The notes beneath the pieces are model-generated. The model saw nothing but the letters and a program-made list of their open reading frames with translations, did no database searches and was not told the origin of the DNA. Shown piece after piece: positions 7,315 through 14,814 of a stretch of DNA of 64,000 nt. The position numbers were made by a program, and so were the translations under genes. Position 1 is the stretch's first letter, and every line of letters starts with the position of its first letter. This DNA is from DTU064 sp045588245 (GTDB lineage Bacteria > Bacillota > Clostridia > Oscillospirales > CAG-272), in contig JAZNDW010000036.1 of assembly GCA_045588245.1 (NCBI GenBank), positions 1-64,000 on the forward strand, written 5' to 3'.

Positions 7315-10197
7315 TCACGCGTCGGGTCCGAGATGATCATAATAATAGCAGAGCTTGCGCCAGGAATTTTCAACGTTCTCAAACGTATATTTATCCATCA
7401 GAAGCTGAAGGATGGCAGCAAGTTCTTCGGAAACGGGAACGCAGCCCGCACGCTCCGGATGATCCTTTTCATTGAGCATGAGCGGCAGGAACTTTGAAAT
7501 CTCGTCCGTCAAATCTTCGCCTCTGCCGTGGTAGATGCCGTCATAAATATCCTCAAGCCTGTATATTTCGGCATAAGAATCATAATCCTCGCCCCAAGTT
7601 TCGCGCAAATATTTGTCAGTCGCGTCGATATCACCGCCTTTAGATGCGATTATGCCGAGAATATAAAAGTCGTCTTCCGTTTTACTGAAGTCAAATCCGC
7701 CTAGCTCGATCATTCCCTTTATCATTATAGGATCACCGTTTTCGTCAAAGGCGGGATTACCGTTTTCGTCATAGGAAGGAACGGTTGCAACAGGAGAGCT
7801 GAATATACCCGTGATTCCGCTGAAATCGGCATAGAGCAGGCTGCCGTATATCTGCTCTCCGGATGCGTCCTTGCCGAGATCCTCGTAATAGTATCCGTCG
7901 CTGCCGAGAATAACGTCGATTCCGCCCGCGATTACGCGGTACATTGCATCACCCGTGGCATTACTGTCATACGTAAAGTAACCGGGAGATGCAAGACGGA
8001 AGTGGTCGTACTGCGCTGCAACAAATTCAATGTCGTAATATATGTAGCCGACTTCGTAAAGATCCCAGAATGCGATGTCTATATAATAAGGAGTACCTGC
8101 TTCCATATATAAAAGCATGGAAACTTCACCGTCGATATTGAACATTCTTTCGTCGCGTTCGAATACGAGGAGCTCCGTTCCGTCTTCGGCGAATATCCAT
8201 CCGTCAACACCATGAGCCGATTCATTGCGCGACGTGATTCTGTAAACGCCGGATACCGTGGGAATGAACTCGGCGCGCAGGCCTCGCGGCATGATAACGC
8301 GGTCATAGAAGAAGAAGTTCGTTTCAACACCTACACCGAGCGTTGCCTTATACGCAGATTCTGCAGACAAGCCCTTGATCGGATCCTCAAGCTGCTCGCC
8401 GTTTGTGCCGTATGACTGATAGTACTTGCAAATCTTAAGCCACTCGTTTTCCGTGCCGTCAAAGCCGAGCACGGATGCGGTAATCTTCAGGTACTCCGCA
8501 AGCTCCTTCGTAACGGTGCAGATACCGTTGATCTGTGAATTGGATGCGTAATTGAAATACGGGAGCATGTCGTCGTAATAATTATATCCGCCGACGGTAA
8601 CATCACCGTTGAGTGCCATAAGATAGATTGAATTTTCTTCGCTGAATACGGTCGTATTCATAAGATCCGCCAAAAGAAGCGGTCCGTTGACGGAACCGAC
8701 GTGGTAGTAGCCGTCATATTCATTATAGAAAACGTCAACGTAGTCATAGTTGATGCCGTCCTCGGTGGATGCGGCATAGCGCGGGATATACGTTGCAACG
8801 TTGATTTTGTCAGCATCGACAACTCTGAAATTGTCAACGTAAACCGTGTCGTCGCCCTCGCCGGTCGAATCGTCCTTGAGGTAGCAAAGCGCGACCTTAT
8901 AAGTTCCGTCTTCCTCTGCGACGCAAGGATAGCAAGCCGTCCACACTTCGTTTTCGGGGATACCTGAGATCTGATAGATATCTTCATCGTTTACGATAAC
9001 GAACATGATGTCGGAGAAGCGTTCCGAGGAAGAAATATAGTCAAAAGCGAAAGCTTCACCCGCCTTGAGTTCGACGTCCGCGTAAATGATAGCATACGAG
9101 CCGTCGATGCCCGCATTAGACGCCTTCAGGCATTCTTCACCGATCTTTTCCGTCTTGATGAAAGGCCAGGAGTATTCGTCCTCTTCATCGGCACGGTATG
9201 TAACCGTAATCTCGCCGTCGTTTACGGCAGCGGCGATCTCGTCGGATGAAGGCATTTCATAGGTAGGAGCAACCTGTGTCAATAAATCGTCGGCGGAGCC
9301 GATGATCTTCTGTTTATAATCGTTTGCGGTGAAATGTTCAAAAATGGACGTCCAGTAACGAAGGCTGACAAGAGCGCCTTCCTCGATCATGCAGATCGTG
9401 CCATAGCGGTCGATGATGACCGTCGTGGGGTATGCGTCTATATCGCCGCCGTTCACGTTGAATGCCGTCGTCCAGTTTGAAGAAACGGACGCCATTGTAA
9501 ACGTAAGTCCGCGGGATTCCTGGTAGCCTTTCGTTGATGCGCTATCAAAAAGCGGATCAACGGCGATGATCTCAACGTCACCCTCATACATATCATAAGC
9601 TTCCTGCATATAAGGGAACTCAAGTTCGCAGGCGGAACAGCCGTTATACCAGAAGTTGAGCACAACGACCTTCTTATCTTTGAGTACCTCAGACAGCGTT
9701 ACCGTTTCGCCGTCGGGCGTCGTAACGCTGAAGTCATACATAATATTGCCAACGCTCAGCTTTGCGCCAGCCATACTTTCGTCCGCAACGACGGAGGAAT
9801 GAAGAGTAATGACGGCGGTGTTGCCGCTGAACTGATAATATTCTTCAACCTTGTAACCCTTCGGCACGCCCGAAATAACTACCGCATAGTCGGAAGAAAC
9901 GGGAAGTTCAAAGGTAGCTTTACCGTCGTTACCCGTTTCGGAATAGCCCTTAAGGTCGGCAAGAGTGGAGTCTGCGTAAACATACACGTACACTCCCGAT
10001 AGCGGAAGTCCTCCGATGGACGCTACGCTGACGACGTATGTACCGGTACCGGACTGATCGGCGCTACCGTTGTCCGTACCGTTAGTATCTCCGGTATCGT
10101 CGGCGTTGCCGTCACCGCAAGACACCATTGTAAAAATAGCGGTCAGCAGCATAGTAAGCGCAAGAAAGATTGACAGGGATTTTTTGAGCATTTTCAT
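7315..10197 (-). CDS. Large lipoprotein with TlpA-like thioredoxin domain and repeated DGYYH domains
   Basis: 960 residues. The start is the ATG at 10197 behind CGGAG; upstream codons in the same frame overlap the promoter and are unlikely to be translated. The lipoprotein signal ends MVSC (C27). Order: Cna-B-like domain (53-134); TlpA-like thioredoxin domain (145-305) with NGCSAC, C187 and C190, and YPTT near 256; a jelly-roll-like carbohydrate-binding-module-like region (about 325-460); a first DGYYHVGSVNGPL domain (485-597); a GVYRIT beta module (about 640-730); and a second, divergent DGYYY domain to the end. It is the first gene of the minus-strand locus and lies 55 nt downstream of a near-consensus promoter. 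Substrates of the thioredoxin domain are unknown. Confidence 0.8.
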   Translation of the reverse strand: MKMLKKSLSIFLALTMLLTAIFTMVSCGDGNADDTGDTNGTDNGSADQSGTGTYVVSVASIGGLPLSGVYVYVYADSTLADLKGYSETGNDGKATFELPVSSDYAVVISGVPKGYKVEEYYQFSGNTAVITLHSSVVADESMAGAKLSVGNIMYDFSVTTPDGETVTLSEVLKDKKVVVLNFWYNGCSACELEFPYMQEAYDMYEGDVEIIAVDPLFDSASTKGYQESRGLTFTMASVSSNWTTAFNVNGGDIDAYPTTVIIDRYGTICMIEEGALVSLRYWTSIFEHFTANDYKQKIIGSADDLLTQVAPTYEMPSSDEIAAAVNDGEITVTYRADEEDEYSWPFIKTEKIGEECLKASNAGIDGSYAIIYADVELKAGEAFAFDYISSSERFSDIMFVIVNDEDIYQISGIPENEVWTACYPCVAEEDGTYKVALCYLKDDSTGEGDDTVYVDNFRVVDADKINVATYIPRYAASTEDGINYDYVDVFYNEYDGYYHVGSVNGPLLLADLMNTTVFSEENSIYLMALNGDVTVGGYNYYDDMLPYFNYASNSQINGICTVTKELAEYLKITASVLGFDGTENEWLKICKYYQSYGTNGEQLEDPIKGLSAESAYKATLGVGVETNFFFYDRVIMPRGLRAEFIPTVSGVYRITSRNESAHGVDGWIFAEDGTELLVFERDERMFNIDGEVSMLLYMEAGTPYYIDIAFWDLYEVGYIYYDIEFVAAQYDHFRLASPGYFTYDSNATGDAMYRVIAGGIDVILGSDGYYYEDLGKDASGEQIYGSLLYADFSGITGIFSSPVATVPSYDENGNPAFDENGDPIMIKGMIELGGFDFSKTEDDFYILGIIASKGGDIDATDKYLRETWGEDYDSYAEIYRLEDIYDGIYHGRGEDLTDEISKFLPLMLNEKDHPERAGCVPVSEELAAILQLLMDKYTFENVENSWRKLCYYYDHLGPDA

Positions 10198-10258
10198 TTT
10201 GTTCTCCGATCGGCGTTTTTCTGCTAAAAAAATAAAACGCCATATTAATACAGATATC

Positions 10259-10287
10259 ATAATATCACAAAGCCTTTCGGTTGTCAA
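10259..10287 (-). promoter_or_regulatory. Near-consensus promoter of the five-gene exported-protein locus
   Basis: Minus strand: -35 TTGACA (10282-10287), exactly 17 bp, -10 TATTAT (10259-10264). The predicted start is near 10252. The strength of the match suggests high basal expression. Confidence 0.85.
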
Positions 10288-10352
10288 CCTGCGTCGCTTA
10301 CCGCAATCCGAGGATTTTCTCAAAAAAAGCTTTGCGGATCTTCTTTATTTCT

Positions 10353-10381
10353 TTGACACCGGGCATATCTTTTGATATAAT
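10353..10381 (+). promoter_or_regulatory. Consensus promoter of the GH4 glycosidase gene
   Basis: TTGACA (10353-10358), 17 bp, TATAAT (10376-10381): a perfect sigma-A consensus. It is divergent from the promoter at 10259-10287, with only 65 bp between the two -35 boxes. The leader to the ATG is about 117 nt. Confidence 0.85.
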
Positions 10382-10504
10382 CAAACTATGATAGGTCACG
10401 GGAGGCAAACGATTTGAATGTCGTTACGATAACGTTCGCCGAATCGCTTCCGGTAACTACATATTTTTTGCAGCATAATTACTTCAAAAAAAGGAGTCTA
10501 CACC

Positions 10505-11839
10505 ATGGGAAAGATCACATTTATGGGTGCCGGAAGCACCGTTTTTGCAAAAAACGTCCTCGGTGACTGTATGCTCACCCCGTCGCTTTGCGATTTTGAC
10601 ATCGCACTGTACGACATTGATGGCGAACGTCTTGAAGAATCGTATGTTATGATCTCCGCGCTCAACCGCAACATCAACGAAGGCCGCGCGAAGATAACCA
10701 AGCACCTCGGTGTTGAAAACCGCAAGGAAGCGCTTCGCGGCGCCGACTTTGTCGTTAATGCGATTCAGGTCGGAGGATACGAGCCCTGCACCGTCACCGA
10801 TTTTGAAGTGCCGAAAAAATACGGACTTCGCCAAACGATCGCCGACACGCTCGGCATCGGCGGAATCTTCCGCACGCTCCGCACGATCCCCGTGCTCGAA
10901 GATTTTGCAAACGACATGGCAGAGGTCTGCCCCGACGCCTGGTTTCTGAATTACACCAACCCGATGGCGATGCTGACAGGTTACATGCTCCGCCACACAC
11001 CGATCAAAACGGTCGGACTTTGTCACAGCGTTCAGGTTTGCTCGCGTCACCTTTTACGCTCGCTCGGAATCGAATATCACGAGCCGATCAAGGAGCGCAT
11101 CGCGGGCATCAACCACATGGGCTGGCTGCTTGAGCTCTACGACGCAGACGGCACTGATCTATATCCCGAAGTGCGCCGCCGTGCCGTCGCAAAGCTTGAA
11201 GAAGAGCTTGCGTCGGGCAACTCAAAGCATCACGACCTTACTCGCTACGAATACATTCGTCGCTTCGGTTACTACTGCACCGAGTCGAGCGAGCACAACG
11301 CCGAATACAACAATTTCTTCATTAAGTCAAAATATCCCGAGCTTATCACAAAATATAATATTCCTCTCGACGAATATCCGCGCCGCTGTGTAAATCAGAT
11401 AGCTGGCTGGAAGGCTGACCGCGAAAAGTACGTCTCAGGAGACGTCACGCACAAGCGTACACACGAATACGCCTCCTACATCATGGAAGCTATGGTGACG
11501 GACACGCCTTATAAGATCGGCGGCAACGTACTCAACAACGGTCTTATTGAGAATCTGCCGCGGGAAGCGTGCGTTGAGGTCGCGTGCCTTGTAAACCGAT
11601 ACGGCGTACAGCCGACTTATCAGGGCGAGCTTCCGACGGTGCTCGCCGCGATGAATATGACGAACATCAACACACAGCTTTTAACGATCGAAGCCGCCGT
11701 TACAAAGAAAAAGGAGCTTGTCTACCAGGCAGCGATGCTCGAACCGCACACGTCGTCCGAGCTTTCGATAGACGACATCGTTTCGCTTTGCGACGACCTC
11801 TTTGAAGCGCACAAGGGTTGGCTGCCGGAATATAAATAA
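10505..11839 (+). CDS. Glycoside hydrolase family 4 (alpha-glucosidase/alpha-galactosidase type)
   Basis: 444 residues, the usual GH4 length, with AAGGAG 8 bases before the ATG. Family 4 enzymes use NAD and a divalent metal to cleave glycosides by oxidation-elimination. Visible motifs: N-terminal dinucleotide-binding FMGAGS (6-11), NYTNPM (149-154), the metal-ligand GLCHSVQ (C173, H174) and GINHMGW (H204). CHSVQ, rather than CN.P, points to the non-phosphorylated substrate group (AglA/MelA-like) over the 6-phospho-glycosidases. No signal peptide, so cytoplasmic. It stands alone with its own promoter and terminator; no transporter is adjacent. Exact sugar (alpha-glucoside, alpha-galactoside or galacturonide) cannot be fixed. 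Confidence 0.88.
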   Translation: MGKITFMGAGSTVFAKNVLGDCMLTPSLCDFDIALYDIDGERLEESYVMISALNRNINEGRAKITKHLGVENRKEALRGADFVVNAIQVGGYEPCTVTDFEVPKKYGLRQTIADTLGIGGIFRTLRTIPVLEDFANDMAEVCPDAWFLNYTNPMAMLTGYMLRHTPIKTVGLCHSVQVCSRHLLRSLGIEYHEPIKERIAGINHMGWLLELYDADGTDLYPEVRRRAVAKLEEELASGNSKHHDLTRYEYIRRFGYYCTESSEHNAEYNNFFIKSKYPELITKYNIPLDEYPRRCVNQIAGWKADREKYVSGDVTHKRTHEYASYIMEAMVTDTPYKIGGNVLNNGLIENLPREACVEVACLVNRYGVQPTYQGELPTVLAAMNMTNINTQLLTIEAAVTKKKELVYQAAMLEPHTSSELSIDDIVSLCDDLFEAHKGWLPEYK

Positions 11840-11864
11840 GGATTATAGCTGTAGATAACGAAAA

Positions 11865-11892
11865 ACGGGAGGGGCTTCCCTCCTGTTTTTTT
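11865..11892 (+). terminator. Rho-independent terminator after the GH4 gene
   Basis: A 9-bp stem (11865-11873 with 11878-11886, one G-U pair), loop GCTT, then seven T residues. Confidence 0.85.
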
Positions 11893-11905
11893 ACACATTA
11901 TATCA

Positions 11906-11940
11906 ACCGTTGGTTGATGATGTCAGTTTCAACCAACAGT
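11906..11940. promoter_or_regulatory. Inverted repeat upstream of the HTH-repeat gene, candidate operator
   Basis: ACCGTTGGTTGA (11906-11917) and TCAACCAACAGT (11929-11940) form 12-bp arms with one mismatch and an 11-bp spacer. The left arm is itself part of a TCAACC-GTT-GGTTGA palindrome. Position, about 90 bp before an HTH gene, suggests autoregulation, but this is inference. Confidence 0.45.
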
Positions 11941-12026
11941 TTATTTACTTTGCCGTTTTTTCGTGATACGCTTTTACCGTAAAAGGCAGCGCGGCCCCAT
12001 TTCCACAAAAAATACGGAGGTTTCAA

Positions 12027-13076
12027 ATGAGAATCATTATTTCAGAGATAATCAAAGAACAGCGTCAGCGTCTCGGTATCAGTCAGGAAACTCTCGCCGT
12101 CAAGTTTGGTATTTCAACGCAAGCCGTTTCAAAGTGGGAAACGGGAGTTTCGTGTCCTGACATTTCCTTGTTGCCGGAGATTGCTGAATTTTTCGGTATC
12201 TCGGTCGATTATCTGTTAACGGGCAAAACGCTTGTTGCTCCCAACGGGTCTATAGACGCGGAGAGTGAAGATGCACCCGAAGCGGTTTACACTGTTGCGG
12301 GTGACAGCGAGATAAAGGATAAATGCCCTAAAGTTGACACGATATACGTTGTAGAGATCTATAACGGCCACATATTAGAAGCATCGGAGCATTATGACGA
12401 CGTTGATAGAGTTAAGATCTCGATGCCATCGGGCATCTGGAATCTCGACATCAACTGCGCCGCATCTTTGGGTTTTGACCTCTTCAAAGGCACCGTCAAC
12501 GTCAATTCGGGTAACGTCAGCTTCAACGGTGAAGTCTCGGGCAACGTAACGGTTGCGAATGCAAACGTTTCGTTCAACAAGCACGTTAACGGGGACGTTA
12601 GCATGAAAGAAAGCACCGCAGGCTTTCTTTCCGAGATCGCCGGGGACGTAAACGTAATGGGCGGCAGTATCGCGTGCGATGGTGATATTGCGGGTGATAT
12701 TATGCATCAGAACGGTGAGATCACGATAAGCGGCGACGTTGCGGGAGATGTTGCCGTAAACGTCGGCAGCTTCACCTGTGAAGGCGACATCAGCGGTGAC
12801 GTTACGGTTACAACGGGTAATTTTGTTGGTGAGGGTGACATAGGCGGCGACGCTTCCGTTAAAGGCGGTGACCTCACTTGCGAGGGTGACATAGGCGGCG
12901 ACGTTAATGTTGACAGCGGTAATCTCACCTGTGAGGGTGACATTGACGGTGACGTTGATGTTTATTACGGCAATCTTACCTGCGAGGGCGATATTGGTGG
13001 CGACGCTTCCGTCAAAAGCGGTAACCTCACCTGCGAGGGTGACATTGACGGCGACGCGTCGTGCGATGATGACTGA
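12027..13076 (+). CDS. XRE-type HTH regulator fused to bactofilin-like beta-repeat domain
   Basis: 349 residues, start behind CGGAGG. Residues 5-62 are a canonical Cro/C1-type helix-turn-helix (SQETLAVKFGISTQAVSKWE). After a linker, residues about 128-349 are a right-handed beta-helix-like array. Its last four units have an exact 17-residue period, G(N/D)LTCEGDI.GD followed by five variable residues; earlier units are more diverged. Such GD-rich repeats resemble the polymer-forming bactofilin fold. HTH proteins with similar tails occur in other gut Clostridia to my knowledge, without a described role. The likely function is a DNA-binding protein whose tail oligomerises or senses a ligand or surface. 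Own terminator follows. The acidic end (CDDD) is unusual. Confidence 0.8.
   Translation: MRIIISEIIKEQRQRLGISQETLAVKFGISTQAVSKWETGVSCPDISLLPEIAEFFGISVDYLLTGKTLVAPNGSIDAESEDAPEAVYTVAGDSEIKDKCPKVDTIYVVEIYNGHILEASEHYDDVDRVKISMPSGIWNLDINCAASLGFDLFKGTVNVNSGNVSFNGEVSGNVTVANANVSFNKHVNGDVSMKESTAGFLSEIAGDVNVMGGSIACDGDIAGDIMHQNGEITISGDVAGDVAVNVGSFTCEGDISGDVTVTTGNFVGEGDIGGDASVKGGDLTCEGDIGGDVNVDSGNLTCEGDIDGDVDVYYGNLTCEGDIGGDASVKSGNLTCEGDIDGDASCDDD
12770..13060 (+). repeat. 51-bp coding repeats of the beta-helix tail
   Basis: The block ACCTGYGAGGGTGACAT recurs with small changes about every 51 bp, encoding the LTCEGDI units. DNA similarity is highest in the last four copies, suggesting expansion by slippage or recombination. 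Confidence 0.75.
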
Positions 13077-13094
13077 AAAATACGATAACTACGC

Positions 13095-13130
13095 AAAAAC
13101 AGCGAAAAGCCGAGGCTTTTCGCTGTTTTT
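13095..13130. terminator. Bidirectional terminator between the HTH-repeat gene and glnS
   Basis: Arms 13095-13110 and 13115-13130 pair perfectly around a 4-base loop, with A-run on the left and T-run on the right. It can end transcription from both convergent genes. Confidence 0.85.
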
Positions 13131-13135
13131 GATAT

Positions 13136-14794
13136 TTATGCTTTGTAACTGCCCTTGAGACTTACGATACGGTTATACGTATTCGGGAGCTTCTTGTCAC
13201 GGATGAAGTATCCGTTTCTGACGAACTGATAATGAACTCCGTCCTCTTCTTCGGGGATGCACGGCTCAAGCTTACAGCCCTCATATTTTATAGAAGATTC
13301 GGGATTCAGATACTTTTCGTACTCTGCCGACGGGACGTCGTTCATGTTCGCTTCGGTAAAGAGCTTATCGTAGTAAATAACATCTGCAGTGTGTGCGTAC
13401 TCGGCGGAAACCCAATGGATAGTTCCCTTGACTTTTCTGCCGTCCGTGGGCATACCGCAACCCGTTTCAAGATCTGCCGCACAGCGGATTTCTGTCACGT
13501 TGCCGTCGCTGTCCTTGACGATCTCGTTACACTTGACGATGTACGAACCCATAAGGCGGACCTCGCCGTCAGGCTTCATGCGGAAAAACTTCGGAGGCGG
13601 AACCTCTGCAAAGTCGTCCTCTTCGATGTAAAGCTCGCGCGTGAACGGAACCTTGCGTGTTCCCGCTTCGGGGTCTGTCGGGTTATTCGGAAGATCGAAA
13701 TATTCCGTTTTGTCCTCGGGATAGTTCGTGATAACTACCTTGATCGGCTTGATAACGGCTACTCGGCGCGGCGCTTTGCCCGAAAGGTCCTCGCGCACGC
13801 AGTGCTCGAGCAGTTCAAGCTCTGCCATTGAATTCGTCTTTGCGACGCCTACTCTGCCCAAAAAGTCGATGATCGATTCAGCGGTATAACCGCGGCGACG
13901 GAGACCGCACAGCGTTGGCATTCTCGGATCGTCCCAGCCGTCAACGAGTCCGGATTCAACGAGATAGCGCAAGAAGCGCTTCGACATTACGGTGTAGGAA
14001 AGGTTAAGACGCGCAAATTCGATCTGACGCGGCATCACGGGGCTGTCCATGTAGGGAGCAACGTGTTCTTTCACCCAGTCGTAAAGCGGACGGTGGATCT
14101 CGTACTCAAGCGAGCAGAGAGAGTGTGTGATGCCCTCTATATAGTCCTGTATCGGGTGAGCGAAGTCGTACATCGGGAAGATGCACCACTTCGTTCCCTG
14201 ACGGTGATGCTCGATATAGCGGATTCTGTAAAGCACGGGGTCGCGCATATTGAAGTTGCCAGAGGCAAGGTCGATCTTTGCGCGGAGCGTGTACTGCCCT
14301 TCCTCGAATTCGCCCGCTTTCATTCGGCGGAACAGATCAAGGCTTTCCTCGATCGGTCTATTGCGGTAAGGAGAGATCGCGGGATGCGAAAGGTCACCGC
14401 GGTATTCGGAGAATTTTTCCGCGGAAAGCTCGCAAACGTATGCAAGACCGTCCATGATAAGATGCTCAGCGAGCTCGTATGTCTTTTCAAAGTAATCGGA
14501 GCCGTAGTAGAAGCGGTCGCCCCAATCGAAGCCGAGCCAATGGATATCCTCCTGAATGGCATCGACGTACTCGGTGTCTTCCTTTGCGGGGTTCGTGTCA
14601 TCCATGCGGAGATTGCACTTGCCGCCGTACTTTTTCGCCGTTCCGAAGTCGATCAAAAGCGCTTTGCAGTGTCCGATGTGAAGATATCCGTTCGGCTCGG
14701 GCGGAAAACGTGTGTGTATGTCGTCGGCTTTGTATTTGCCCTCATTGATCTCGCCGTCAATTATTTCGTGAATGAAATTTGTGGTGTCTGCCAT
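13136..14794 (-). CDS. glnS: Glutaminyl-tRNA synthetase
   Basis: 552 residues, close to the E. coli enzyme length. It charges tRNA-Gln with glutamine and ATP in the cytoplasm. Diagnostic motifs are PPEPNGYLHIGH near the N-terminus and the KMSKS-loop variant VMSKR, with the GlnRS-type C-terminal beta-barrel region. The ATG at 14794 is preferred: the GTG nine bases upstream is itself part of the AGGTG ribosome site. It lies 20 bp after gltX in the same direction and likely shares its promoter. Many Firmicutes lack GlnRS and use GatCAB instead, so its presence is a lineage or transfer marker. Confidence 0.95.
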   Translation of the reverse strand: MADTTNFIHEIIDGEINEGKYKADDIHTRFPPEPNGYLHIGHCKALLIDFGTAKKYGGKCNLRMDDTNPAKEDTEYVDAIQEDIHWLGFDWGDRFYYGSDYFEKTYELAEHLIMDGLAYVCELSAEKFSEYRGDLSHPAISPYRNRPIEESLDLFRRMKAGEFEEGQYTLRAKIDLASGNFNMRDPVLYRIRYIEHHRQGTKWCIFPMYDFAHPIQDYIEGITHSLCSLEYEIHRPLYDWVKEHVAPYMDSPVMPRQIEFARLNLSYTVMSKRFLRYLVESGLVDGWDDPRMPTLCGLRRRGYTAESIIDFLGRVGVAKTNSMAELELLEHCVREDLSGKAPRRVAVIKPIKVVITNYPEDKTEYFDLPNNPTDPEAGTRKVPFTRELYIEEDDFAEVPPPKFFRMKPDGEVRLMGSYIVKCNEIVKDSDGNVTEIRCAADLETGCGMPTDGRKVKGTIHWVSAEYAHTADVIYYDKLFTEANMNDVPSAEYEKYLNPESSIKYEGCKLEPCIPEEEDGVHYQFVRNGYFIRDKKLPNTYNRIVSLKGSYKA

Positions 14795-14814
14795 AATTGT
14801 CACCTATCGTTATA

